Positions 26,328-34,522 of a DNA stretch of 64,000 nucleotides are shown one piece after another. The position numbers and the translations under genes were made by a program. Each line of letters opens with the position of its first letter. Within the stretch, counting starts at the first letter, position 1. The notes below the pieces were generated by a model. That model made no database searches and was not told the origin of the DNA. It worked only from the letters and a program-made list of their open reading frames with translations. The DNA comes from Streptomyces sp. OR43 (lineage in GTDB: Bacteria; Actinomycetota; Actinomycetes; Streptomycetales; Streptomycetaceae), in the NCBI RefSeq assembly GCF_008042275.1, contig NZ_RDBK01000043.1, positions 3,226,921 to 3,290,920 of the forward strand. The letters run 5' to 3'.

Positions 26328-26884
26328 CCTCGTTGCCACCCTCCACCGAACACGTCCGCGCCGTCACGGAGGCGTACCTCGCCCGCCACCCGGACGAACG
26401 CGACTCCCTGGCGCTGCTGTTCGCCGCGCTCGCCGGCGCGGACGCTCCCACCAGCCGCAAGACCTTCCCCGCCCACGTGACCTGCAGCGTCATCCTCATC
26501 AACGGTGAACGGCACGTGCTGCACATCGCGCACAAGGCGTCCGGGAAACTGTTGGCGCCCGGCGGGCACAACGAATCGGCCGACCAGCACTTGCGCGACG
26601 CCGCCCTGCGCGAACTGCACGAGGAGGCCGGCATCCCGCCCAGCGCCGTCGTCCCGCTCGCCGGCTACGAGGACGTTCCTCTCGACATCGACGTGCACGC
26701 GATCGACGCGAACCCGTCGAAGAACGAGCCGGCCCACCACCACGTGGACTTCCGCTGGGCCTTCCACTTCGGTGCGGAACATGCGGTGACACTTCAGGAG
26801 GAGGAGGTCGACGGCTACCAGTGGCGGCCGTTCGCGACCGCCGCCTCACCCACCGTCCGCGCCAAGCTCGCCCAGCTCACCTGA
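26324..26884 (+). CDS. Nudix hydrolase
   Basis: A 186-residue protein with a full Nudix box from GGHNESADQH to ALRELHEEAGI (about 80-104): the RELHEEAG core carries the metal-binding Glu residues. It is preceded by a helical N-terminal extension of about 45 residues. Nudix enzymes cleave nucleoside diphosphates linked to another group, so it could release a nucleotide from an NDP- or CMP-linked intermediate or clean up a toxic modified nucleotide. The start GTG overlaps the preceding stop by GTGA. Confidence 0.88.
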   Translation: MTSLPPSTEHVRAVTEAYLARHPDERDSLALLFAALAGADAPTSRKTFPAHVTCSVILINGERHVLHIAHKASGKLLAPGGHNESADQHLRDAALRELHEEAGIPPSAVVPLAGYEDVPLDIDVHAIDANPSKNEPAHHHVDFRWAFHFGAEHAVTLQEEEVDGYQWRPFATAASPTVRAKLAQLT

Positions 26885-26919
26885 AGCCCCTACTCGTACC
26901 CGCCGACCAGGAGGATGAC

Positions 26920-27789
26920 GTGGCCGCCACCACAGCCCAACCGACCGGCGTACATCCGCGCCGGCACATCGCCGTCATACCCTGCCGCTGGGGTGCTTCT
27001 CGCTTCCCCGGCAAACCACTGGCCCTCCTCGGCGACAAGCCGCTGCTCTGGCACGTCCACCAGCGCTGCCTGGAGGCCAAACGCCTCGCCGGGGCCGTCG
27101 TCGCGACGGACGACGAGCGTATCGAAGCGGCGTGCCGCGAACTGGGCATCGACTGCGTCCGCACCAGGGAGCATCTCACCGGCACCGACCGCGTCGCGGA
27201 GGTCGCCGAACGCCTGTCGGCTGAGGGGTACATCAACGTCCAGGGCGATGAGCCGTTCATCTCACCGACTGCCATCGACGACGTCTCCGAGGCCCTGGAG
27301 TACACGCCGCCGAGCACCTTGGCAGTGAACGCCTACACCGAACTGGTCGACGTCGGCGCCGTCCTGGACCACAACGTCGTCAAGGTCGTTGTCACGGCCC
27401 GCAGCGAGGCCCTGATGTTCTCGCGCCAGCCCATCCCCTATCCCAAAGGCGACCGCCCGAAGTACCTGCGCCAACTGGGCCTCTACGGCTTCACCGGCCC
27501 GGCTCTCCAACGCTTCCGTCAGCTCCAGCAGGGGCCCCTGGAGCGTGCCGAAGGAGTGGAGATGCTGCGCTTCGTCGAACACGGCCACGCCGTACAGATG
27601 GTCCCTGTCCTGGACGACGGTGTAGCGGTGGACACTCCGGAGGATCTAACGCGAGCCGAGACCTTCCTCGATCAGTACGACGGAGCGGTCCGGACGCGTG
27701 GGACCGTACGACGTTCTGCACGGTGGGACGGAATCACCTCATCCGCGACTCGTGCCCGATCTTCGGAACGCCCCCGCTCTCACTCCTAG
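26920..27789 (+). CDS. KdsB-like CMP-sugar cytidylyltransferase
   Basis: A 289-residue protein of the 3-deoxy-manno-octulosonate cytidylyltransferase family. The CTP-binding start is IPCRWGASRFPGKPL (about 20-34); INVQGDEPFI holds the metal-binding Asp; FSRQPIPYP and LRQLGLYGFT are family signatures. It should couple CTP to an acidic sugar or a similar acceptor, giving a CMP conjugate. Streptomyces make no Kdo-type LPS and no KdsA/KdsD is nearby, so the acceptor is unknown. GTG 26920 follows AGGAGGA. The last about 35 residues (Arg/Ser-rich) exceed the usual family length and may be junction sequence. Confidence 0.85.
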   Translation: MAATTAQPTGVHPRRHIAVIPCRWGASRFPGKPLALLGDKPLLWHVHQRCLEAKRLAGAVVATDDERIEAACRELGIDCVRTREHLTGTDRVAEVAERLSAEGYINVQGDEPFISPTAIDDVSEALEYTPPSTLAVNAYTELVDVGAVLDHNVVKVVVTARSEALMFSRQPIPYPKGDRPKYLRQLGLYGFTGPALQRFRQLQQGPLERAEGVEMLRFVEHGHAVQMVPVLDDGVAVDTPEDLTRAETFLDQYDGAVRTRGTVRRSARWDGITSSATRARSSERPRSHS

Positions 27790-28035
27790 CGAACAGCAGC
27801 TCTGAGGCCTGCCTGATCGCCCCCAGGGGCGGGTCGCTCGCTAAGGGCCGGGGAGTGAGGTTCTCCGCGGGCGGCGCCCCGAACACACGGCTCGGCACCA
27901 ACCTCCGTGTCTGCCCGATGTCCCACGAGCGCGGTGGACGGCTCCACTTCGGCCAATCCCGCCGACGCTGGGAGGTCAGCGCCGGATAGCGCGCACTCGG
28001 ACCCCGCCGCTGTCACCGAAAGGCGAAACACCCCC

Positions 28036-28254
28036 GTGAATACCCCCGTGCTCCGCGACGCGCGCTGCGACGGCGAACTGCGCCGGTACAAACTCCTGTG
28101 CTCGCGGCTGCCGGTATGGGTTGTACGCCGCGAGCGAGCCGACTCGCCCCCGGTCACGCTGCTGTGCGGCCATCACCTTAACCAAGGACTGACCGACTTG
28201 GTCCGCGACACCGGCTCGGGCCCCTACGTGGTGGTCCGCCTTGACCCGCAGTAG
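28036..28254 (+). CDS. Small hypothetical protein
   Basis: A 72-residue frame starting at GTG 28036 with a GAAAGGCG stretch upstream. Visible features are YKLLCSRLPVWVVRRE, a PPVTLLCGHHLNQGL segment with Cys/His, and a final hydrophobic strand GPYVVVRLD. No family is recognised. It is the last gene before the terminator at 28283, so it may be the end of the cluster transcript. Confidence 0.55.
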   Translation: MNTPVLRDARCDGELRRYKLLCSRLPVWVVRRERADSPPVTLLCGHHLNQGLTDLVRDTGSGPYVVVRLDPQ

Positions 28255-28282
28255 CCCCTCGGTTCCGAGCCATGTGTCAAAG

Positions 28283-28318
28283 CTGCCGGTCCCGTGTCGT
28301 AGGAAACGGGACCGGCAG
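28283..28318. terminator. Hairpin terminator after the biosynthetic cluster
   Basis: A perfect 13-bp stem (28283-28295 with 28306-28318) around a 10-nt loop is followed by TT. It lies just after the last small gene and plausibly ends the long cluster transcript. Confidence 0.8.
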
Positions 28319-28768
28319 TTGGCGGGGCGCCGTGTCCGTAAACCTTGGGCGGGTCGAACAGACGGCGGTTGATGCCACGCGCGGGAAAGGGACGACAAGG
28401 CGACCGACGCCGATGTTCACCGAGACCGCTGCTGGCCAAGTCGTCCGCCACGAGTGTCAGTTCGCTTCACCAATCTTCAGACCATTGCACCCTGACTATT
28501 AGTCATGCAACGGGTGGTCGCACTACGGGATAGGGCGTACGGGCATTGAGAATGTTCCAAACTCCCCGATGGTGTGAATGATCAACTTCCTCAGAGGGGC
28601 AACATCTACCCCACCCGGAAAATCAGTTCTCCGTCACTCAAGGCGCGATGGGGAGGGGTAACACCCGCCAGTCGCTCAAGATCGGTTGCGTCCTCCTGTT
28701 CATGTCATTGAAGCCCGCGGGTACGCCATGAGAGTGACGTAACTCGAAATGGAGGAGAGTGCGACGAA
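28319..28768. other. 450-bp intergenic region
   Basis: No convincing gene is seen on either strand. Base composition is lower in GC than the flanking genes and includes an AT-rich stretch near 28490-28620. It separates the enzyme cluster from the XRE/ImmA region and probably holds the promoter of the following genes; I could not identify a reliable -35/-10 pair. Confidence 0.5.
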
Positions 28769-28900
28769 ATGCGCAAAAGCCGCATCGGGGTGATGGTGAT
28801 CAATCCCGTGCGTGTCGCGCTGGACGTCAACGACAGCAAATGCGCCCTGCGTCACACGCTATTTATTTGTGCCCATGATTACGGCATGGTTGCCCTATGA
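28769..28900 (+). CDS. 43-residue leader-type peptide
   Basis: A short frame starting MRKSRIGVMVINPVRV behind a good GGAGGAGA ribosome-binding site, ending in an ATGA overlap with the next gene. The 43-residue product has a short hydrophobic end and two Cys but no known domain. The strong ribosome-binding site plus the overlap suggest a real translated peptide that couples translation of the 293-residue protein. Confidence 0.5.
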   Translation: MRKSRIGVMVINPVRVALDVNDSKCALRHTLFICAHDYGMVAL

Positions 28901-29778
28901 ATGCAGTTGCATCGGCTGAGCCCACGCTTTCGATAGTCGCCCAGCGCCTTCTGTGCCAGCCCTCGGAGGAGGACTTCCGGACGGCGCCCGTACGCCTAGG
29001 CCGCCACGGGGCCTCCTCGACGTCGGCGAGTGATGAGTCGAAGCAGGTGCTGGCCGAGCTTTTCGAGGGCCTCGGCCTGCCATCGCAGTACGGCGGGGGA
29101 GGCGATGGCCCCGACGTTCGATGGCGCACAGAGTCACACACGGTGATTCTGGATGCGCGACGAAATGGCCGGCTGCGACTGTCGGTGCGCCGAACGGCGG
29201 CACACGAAGACTCTGAGTCCGAGAGATTCCTGAGATGCGCTGCCTCTGGACCGCAGGCCGGAGAAGGTGAGCTTCCGTACCTCTGGCGATACCAGCGAAT
29301 CGGACCCTTTCAGCTCGCGCCACCTACCCCTGTCGCGAAGGACTGGGTGCAGCTGCAGAGCGCCCTGGAGGCACTCCTGCGCGCCTGGAGCCAGCACCTT
29401 GAAATGCTGGTCGGGGACAACGACGCCGGCTTCACCATCGATCACGGTGACGGTCAACTCGCCCTCATGGTCAGCCCTAGAGACGATGTCGCAGTGTTCG
29501 CGGACAGACGAGACGGAACGGACAGGGATGCCGATCACCTGGCCGTCATGACCGCGCGAGGGTGGCACTCGTTCATTCCGGTGCTCTCGTGGTGGGAGGC
29601 CGCATTCGACCGTACTCCAGCGGGTGCCACTGCTGCCGCAGGACTCGTCGTCAAGGAACTCAGGGCCCGCGGGGTGCGTACTCCTGGTGACCTCCGTCTG
29701 ATCCGAGCGACCCTTGGTTCCGAGGGTGGCCGCTTGGACATACCCGGTGCCGGCATTGCCGTCGGCACGTCTGACTGA
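28897..29778 (+). CDS. Hypothetical protein
   Basis: A 293-residue soluble protein of unknown function. It has no signal peptide or TM segment. The N-terminal half is variable; the C-terminal part is better structured, with FTIDHGDGQLALMV, RGWHSFIPVLSWWEAAFD and a final helix-strand pair. The general look is of a chaperone-like or YbjN-like alpha/beta fold, but I cannot support a family assignment. It is translationally coupled to a 43-residue leader and lies upstream of the ImmA-type peptidase gene. Confidence 0.65.
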   Translation: MNAVASAEPTLSIVAQRLLCQPSEEDFRTAPVRLGRHGASSTSASDESKQVLAELFEGLGLPSQYGGGGDGPDVRWRTESHTVILDARRNGRLRLSVRRTAAHEDSESERFLRCAASGPQAGEGELPYLWRYQRIGPFQLAPPTPVAKDWVQLQSALEALLRAWSQHLEMLVGDNDAGFTIDHGDGQLALMVSPRDDVAVFADRRDGTDRDADHLAVMTARGWHSFIPVLSWWEAAFDRTPAGATAAAGLVVKELRARGVRTPGDLRLIRATLGSEGGRLDIPGAGIAVGTSD

Positions 29779-29989
29779 CCACTCTCGGCGAGAATGCCCA
29801 GCCCTTAGGGTCCATGGCGTACGCGGCTTTCCCGCGCGTCAAAACAGACGAAGCGGGATCTGGGTGACCCCCGTGAGTGACCCGCCAGGAAGTTCGCATT
29901 TCTTCACGTGAGCGATGCTTGCGATCCGGCTTGCCCCTGTTGGTGTGCTGAAACTTCTTAGGTTCGAGACCGACGTGAGTGTCGGCTGA

Positions 29990-30562
29990 ATGCGAGTGCT
30001 GAACATGAGGTTGCGAGGAGAAATGCGCGGGCTGCTGAAGCAGTGCGACCTGAAGCTTGCGGGTCTGTCGCTGCCTGATCCGTTCAGTATTCCTGCGCTG
30101 GTGGCGTCGATGGAGGAATCCCGAGGCCGCAGCATTGAGCTGGTGCCGGTAGACGATCAAGGAGACTTGCGAACAGCGTGCGGGTTGCGCGTGAAGGGGG
30201 ATGCCGTCACGTACGTGCTCTACCGTCCGAGACCCACCCCGCATCAGACCGAGCACGTAATTCTTCACGAGCTGGCTCACGAATGGCTGGATCACGGCGC
30301 GGGCCTGACTCCCGTCTCGACGCCTTGTGAAATGGCCGAGTCGTACCGGCAGAGCAGTGGCACCGAAAGTGCTGCGCGCCAGGCTGTACACGCACGGTCC
30401 CGGTACGACAGCGTCGAAGAGCGCGAGGCGGAGCTCTCGGCATATCTGATCAAGCACCGTGTGAAGGCGTCTGTCGCCGGCGCGGACTCGATAAGCCTGC
30501 TGGAGTCGAGCCTGTCGCGTCCGCTCGGTCCGCAGCGGCGCCGTACGCTCCGGGGCCGGTGA
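29990..30562 (+). CDS. ImmA/IrrE-type metallopeptidase
   Basis: A 190-residue protein with the zinc motif HVILHELAHEWLDHG (His93, Glu94, His97), typical of ImmA/IrrE peptidases. These cleave or inactivate partner XRE repressors, as in ICEBs1 and Deinococcus. The strong candidate partner is the XRE regulator at 31860-32774, two genes downstream on the other strand. ATG 29990 is used; ATG 30005 is an alternative. The C-terminal 40 residues are basic. The gene is followed after 9 bp by the seven-TM protein, so they form an operon. Confidence 0.82.
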   Translation: MRVLNMRLRGEMRGLLKQCDLKLAGLSLPDPFSIPALVASMEESRGRSIELVPVDDQGDLRTACGLRVKGDAVTYVLYRPRPTPHQTEHVILHELAHEWLDHGAGLTPVSTPCEMAESYRQSSGTESAARQAVHARSRYDSVEEREAELSAYLIKHRVKASVAGADSISLLESSLSRPLGPQRRRTLRGR

Positions 30563-30571
30563 GCGCAGGTC

Positions 30572-31834
30572 ATGCTGGATGTTCTGCTCTGGGCCGTACC
30601 CATTGTGATGACCGCGACCGCTTTGTGGAGGCTCCCCTCCCTGTGGAACGGCGCTGCGCTACAGAGGGCGCTGTGGATGTGCTGCGCCGGTTTCGCCGCT
30701 GCGCTCTGGTGCCGGGTTCCACCGGTGAAGTTTGCACTGGACCACTCGCCGGTTACTGATCTGTCGGCTCTGCTGAAGTACCTGATGTCCCTCGCTGCGA
30801 TCTTGGCAGGGCTGAAGTACATCATCGGGGTCTACGAGGGGCCGTCGGGCAGAGGGGCATCGCCCAGGCACGTGACAGTGAGCATCTGGGTGAGCCGCAT
30901 CGCTCATGGCTTCGCGTTCGCATGGCTGGCGATCTTGATCGTTCTGTTCTTCACGGCGGTGGACCGGTCGGAGCCGAGTACTGACTTCGCCGCGGACCAT
31001 GCGGGGCAGTGGGGTGCCGAGCTCTTCCTGACGATTGCGTACGTCTATCTCGGTGCTGCCGCGGGCGTGGCCTGCTTCCAATGGGCGAGGGCGAGCCGGC
31101 GGGCCGAGTACCGGTCGCTGCGTATCGGCCTGGCCCTCATGTCGGCCGCGATGATGATCTACACGGTCTACCCGGCACTGCGCATCATCACGGTGTGGGC
31201 CCCCACCAGGGCGAACGCCGTCACGATGCGCGCGATCGCTGATTCCGTCACGCTCACGGTTGCCCTTCTCTGGGCTGTGGGCGCTGCCATACCTTCAACT
31301 ATCGTGCTCGCTGAGCGGTGGACGGCGTGGCGGACCTATCAGAAGCTCTACCCGCTGTGGTCGGAACTCATCCTGCAGTACCCGCATCTCGCGTTCCAAC
31401 CGGCTGGCTCTCGGCTCAGCGAGACCTTCCGCGTCTGGGCCCCCCTGGACATCCGCCTGGACCGGCGAACCCAGGAGATTGCTGATGCGGTGGAGCAACT
31501 ACGTCACCACGCCACACCCCGACTCCTGCCGTGCGCCCAGTACCTGGCCGAGATCCACGAGGACCCCGAACCTGCCGCTGAGGCGTACTGGATCAGAGCC
31601 GCTCTGGAAAGCGCAAAAGCTGGCAGGCGCGCCTCTTCACCTGTGCGGGCGCTTCCGAACAAGCCGTTGACGAACAGCCGCGCGGAGGCGTACTGGCTGG
31701 CTCTGGTCGTTGATGTGTACGTCCGTGTCGCCCCGGAGGTCGTAGATACGCTCCATGAGCGTGCGGGCCAGCCCGGGCTCGCACAGAAGAATTTGGACAG
31801 CCGCTCGGCACCGGTGCAGGCAACCGCAACATAG
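30572..31834 (+). CDS. Seven-TM MAB_1171c-like membrane protein
   Basis: A 420-residue protein whose first about 230 residues contain seven hydrophobic segments (near residues 3-20, 30-50, 65-85, 105-130, 150-170, 185-205, 220-245), followed by a cytoplasmic domain of about 170 residues with WSELILQYPHLAF and an ALNK-type helix region. This matches the MAB_1171c family of putative transporters, which in actinomycetes recur beside XRE and ImmA genes. A sensor role in the repressor-peptidase circuit is more likely than transport, but that is inference. Confidence 0.75.
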   Translation: MLDVLLWAVPIVMTATALWRLPSLWNGAALQRALWMCCAGFAAALWCRVPPVKFALDHSPVTDLSALLKYLMSLAAILAGLKYIIGVYEGPSGRGASPRHVTVSIWVSRIAHGFAFAWLAILIVLFFTAVDRSEPSTDFAADHAGQWGAELFLTIAYVYLGAAAGVACFQWARASRRAEYRSLRIGLALMSAAMMIYTVYPALRIITVWAPTRANAVTMRAIADSVTLTVALLWAVGAAIPSTIVLAERWTAWRTYQKLYPLWSELILQYPHLAFQPAGSRLSETFRVWAPLDIRLDRRTQEIADAVEQLRHHATPRLLPCAQYLAEIHEDPEPAAEAYWIRAALESAKAGRRASSPVRALPNKPLTNSRAEAYWLALVVDVYVRVAPEVVDTLHERAGQPGLAQKNLDSRSAPVQATAT

Positions 31835-31859
31835 ACCAGCGGCGTGACGCCATTTCGCA

Positions 31860-32774
31860 TCAGGGCTGGCCGGGCGTGCGGGCCACCAGTTCGTTGAGTA
31901 CGGCGAGCATCTCTGACGACACTCCTCCGTCGCCACCACGCGCCGCCAAGGCGATGTCGTGGTGGGCCGCAAGGTATTGAAGGTCGGACAGAACGCGGAT
32001 CTCGACGCCCGCTCTGTCTTGCAGAGCGAGTTGGGGAACGTCGAAGAATGCCGCAATTCCGGTGAGGGCTACCTCCGCGCTTCCCTCGGCGAAGACGTCC
32101 GCCGCAGACGCCCCGGCCAGGAGGGCTTCGACCTGCGCTGCCGTGAGCCGGGTGCCCGCCTTCGCGTTGACCGCTTCCGCGAGCATCTCAGGTGCCGGAA
32201 CGCTGTCGAAGGCCTTGCGCACCAGACCGTTCAGCTTCTCGGCAAGACTCGGCGGCCTCCGCGGTGCTGCCGCAGGCGCGGCCACGCCGAAGCTCTGATC
32301 CTCGGCGGCCCCGAGAGCCTCCGGATCCACGCCGTACAAGCGGGACAGTGGCGCGATCACATCAGGACCCAGCCGCCGGCGCCCGCCCTCAGCATCACCG
32401 AGGGCGAATCTACTGAGGCCCTTGACCTCCTCGGCGGCAGCACTCTGCGTGTATCCCGCGTCGCTCCGCAGATCGACGAGGTCACATGGGCCTTCGCGAG
32501 GAAACAGCGTGTCGACGTCCACGCCCAAAATGGCGGCGATACCCACCATCTTCTCCGCCGGCGGGAAACGCTCCCCCTTCTCCCACCTGGCCACGGCCAC
32601 GTGAGCCGAAAGCCCCAAGCCTTGGGCCACCTGTTTCTGCGTCAGGTCGGCGCGCCGGCGGGCGGCTCGCAGCTCTGCACCGTCGAAGCGGCGTGGTGGC
32701 AAGGTGGCCTCCCAAAGTCGCTGGTCAGCAGGGGTGGATGGTGATCGATTGCCTCTTGCCTCTCGAAGGTACAT
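31860..32774 (-). CDS. XRE-family regulator with two helix-turn-helix regions
   Basis: A roughly 304-residue regulator. The first Cro/C1 domain is at about 25-85 (AELRAARRRADLTQKQVAQ ... GERFPP), and a second helix-turn-helix-like segment (LRSDAGYTQSAAAEEVKGL) follows at about 95-150; the C-terminal half is helical and Ala-rich. It is convergent with the seven-TM gene and probably the repressor target of the nearby ImmA peptidase. ATG 32774 is chosen; GTG 32810 would add 12 residues. It may control excision and transfer genes of the element. Confidence 0.8.
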   Translation of the reverse strand: MYLREARGNRSPSTPADQRLWEATLPPRRFDGAELRAARRRADLTQKQVAQGLGLSAHVAVARWEKGERFPPAEKMVGIAAILGVDVDTLFPREGPCDLVDLRSDAGYTQSAAAEEVKGLSRFALGDAEGGRRRLGPDVIAPLSRLYGVDPEALGAAEDQSFGVAAPAAAPRRPPSLAEKLNGLVRKAFDSVPAPEMLAEAVNAKAGTRLTAAQVEALLAGASAADVFAEGSAEVALTGIAAFFDVPQLALQDRAGVEIRVLSDLQYLAAHHDIALAARGGDGGVSSEMLAVLNELVARTPGQP

Positions 32775-33045
32775 CACGTAACTTCTGGAGGGGAAGTCCG
32801 GAGGTAGCACCTCCGCATGTCCACACTATTTCTCCATGAGCGGCCGTCCAGCGCGCAGCGCTTCAAGCCCAGGGGGCCGCCGCACGACGGATTGCAGCGT
32901 TGTAGAACCAAGCATGGACTTGTGGCGCCTGGTCTACGTATGTTCGGCGTCGCACGGCATCGACTCAGGGAAACGGGGGTGGGACAAGAAGTCCGAGGCG
33001 GGTGCAAACCCGCAAGGTCTGCTGAGCAGACACACAAACGAGAAC

Positions 33046-33076
33046 GGCGCCCGGGAGCTACGAACTCCCAAGCGCC
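33046..33076 (+). promoter_or_regulatory. Leader hairpin upstream of the replication block
   Basis: GGCGC and GCGCC pair, then after a 2x2 internal loop GGGAG and CTCCC pair around the loop CTACGAA. It lies about 100 bp upstream of the small gene at 33175. Similar paired-arm hairpins recur upstream of Streptomyces element genes in my recollection; an attenuator or start-site element is possible. Confidence 0.45.
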
Positions 33077-33174
33077 GGGCCGGCACCCCGAGGGGGCCGA
33101 TTCACATCTCGCGGGCGGCGGGGCTTTTGCACGAGAACCGCCGCACCGCGCTCCTACGAACAACGGAGTATTGC

Positions 33175-33501
33175 ATGCTCGCCACGCCGAGCGGTAGGTC
33201 CGCCTGCCCGCACGCAGAACGCCGGCACCGCCTCGCTGTCCAGCTCGCCGACATGATCCCGGGCGCGGCCACCATCCGCGTCAGTCTCAACGACCCGACA
33301 CAGAGGTGGCCTCACCCGCACACTATCGTCAAGGACGAGGCCGGAAGGACGATAGAGCTGAGCCGTGCCACCGCCACGGTGGCGGCCCGCTGGATCCTTC
33401 GGGTCTGGCCGGAGGCGGACTGGAGCCATCCGTACATGTTCGACCTGGCCGAGGTGACCCTCACCCGCAGCGACCTGGTCGCCGCTGCCCGGGGCCGCTG
33501 A
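33175..33501 (+). CDS. Small conserved hypothetical protein of the replication operon
   Basis: A 108-residue protein starting at ATG 33175 behind CGGAG. It has a C-terminal segment with WILRVWPEADWSH and DLAEVTLTRSDLVAAARGR. No domain is recognised. It sits 1 nt upstream of the replication-initiator-like gene (stop 33501, next start 33503), so it is part of the same operon and may regulate replication. Confidence 0.65.
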   Translation: MLATPSGRSACPHAERRHRLAVQLADMIPGAATIRVSLNDPTQRWPHPHTIVKDEAGRTIELSRATATVAARWILRVWPEADWSHPYMFDLAEVTLTRSDLVAAARGR

Positions 33502-33502
33502 C

Positions 33503-34522
33503 ATGGCACGGATTCGCACCATCAAGCCGGAGAGCTTCATCTCCGAGTCGCTCGCCGAAGTGAGCGTCGAAGCCGAGCGGACCTTCTTCGGCCTGCTCAC
33601 CCAGGCCGACGACCACGGTCGCCACCGCGACAACGCCGCGATCGTGGCAGGGCTGCTCTGGCCCCTGCGCGCCGAGCACACCTCGGTCCATGTCGAAGAC
33701 GACCTCCACCAGCTCGCCACCGCCGGCCTTGTCTGCCGGTACACCGGCTGCGACGGCCGCCGCTACCTCCACATCGTCACGTGGTCCGAGCATCAGAAGA
33801 TCGACAAGCCCAGCCAGTCGCGTCTGCCCTCCTGCCCGCAGCATCAGGCCGAGGCCCGGTGCGCCCCTTGCAAGGGTGTCTGCAGCAAGAACATCGAGAA
33901 GCTGTCGACTCCTGCCCGTGGGCTCGCCGAGCCTTCCCCGAGCCTTCCCCGAGCCCTCGATCTGCCGCCGCAGCCCGGCGGGACGCTTCCCGGCCGCGAG
34001 GCCGGGGCCCTTGCCGCTGCGCAGGAAGGCCCTGAGCGCCCGGACGGCCCACCCGGCCACGGATACGAGAAAACAGCAGGTCAGATCCCATTCTCCGAGG
34101 ACTCGCCGAGCCCTCCCCGAAACCTCGGAGAGGGCTCGGCGCCTGGATCTAGGATCTTGGATCCTGGATCTTCTATCCCTACGGGGCGCGCAGCGCCCGC
34201 AGCCGGCATCTCGGTGAACCAGCTCGTCGGCGAGTACCTCGCGGCCTGCGACGAGCGTCCGCCCAGTGACGTGATCGGCCACCTCGGCCGGATCACCAAG
34301 AAGCTCCTCGGCGAGGGCATCAGCCCCGAGCACATCCGGGCCGGGCTGCAGAACTTCGCGGCCAACCCCAAGCACCCGAGCGTGCTGACCAGCATGGTCA
34401 ACGAGGCCATGAACGCCCGCTCCGGCGGTTTGGCGCGGCCGGGAATCCGGCCTAACGTGCCCGCCCACCAGGCGTGGACCAACCCGGCCAACCCTGCTGC
34501 CGCCTACGCCGAGGAGCTGTGA
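33503..34522 (+). CDS. DnaD-like/phage-type replication initiator
   Basis: A 339-residue protein. The N-terminal about 105 residues start ARIRTIKPESFISESL and continue with GLLTQADDHGRHRDN, the pattern of phage replisome-organiser and plasmid initiator proteins with a winged-helix DNA-binding domain. A Pro/Gly-rich linker (about 130-230) is encoded by repeat-bearing DNA, and the C terminus (about 235-310: ISVNQLVGEYLAACDER ... HIRAGLQNFA) is a DnaD-like helical loader-interaction domain. It overlaps the DnaC-like gene by TGATG, as in phage initiator-loader pairs. It probably starts replication of the excised element. Confidence 0.72.
   Translation: MARIRTIKPESFISESLAEVSVEAERTFFGLLTQADDHGRHRDNAAIVAGLLWPLRAEHTSVHVEDDLHQLATAGLVCRYTGCDGRRYLHIVTWSEHQKIDKPSQSRLPSCPQHQAEARCAPCKGVCSKNIEKLSTPARGLAEPSPSLPRALDLPPQPGGTLPGREAGALAAAQEGPERPDGPPGHGYEKTAGQIPFSEDSPSPPRNLGEGSAPGSRILDPGSSIPTGRAAPAAGISVNQLVGEYLAACDERPPSDVIGHLGRITKKLLGEGISPEHIRAGLQNFAANPKHPSVLTSMVNEAMNARSGGLARPGIRPNVPAHQAWTNPANPAAAYAEEL
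33929..34171. repeat. Iteron-like repeats, candidate replication origin inside the initiator gene
   Basis: Within the linker-coding part are GAGCCTTCCCC twice in tandem (33929-33950) plus a partial copy, a perfect 10-bp inverted repeat CCGAGCCCTC/GAGGGCTCGG (34106-34115 with 34130-34139), and four tandem 7-bp copies of TGGATCT-like units (34144-34171). Phage lambda and many plasmids keep the origin inside the initiator gene, bound by its product, so this is a candidate origin. Confidence 0.5.

Noticed and set aside
32817..33197. Open frame between the XRE gene and the replication operon
   Set aside because: No ribosome-binding site or domain; it runs across the leader hairpin.
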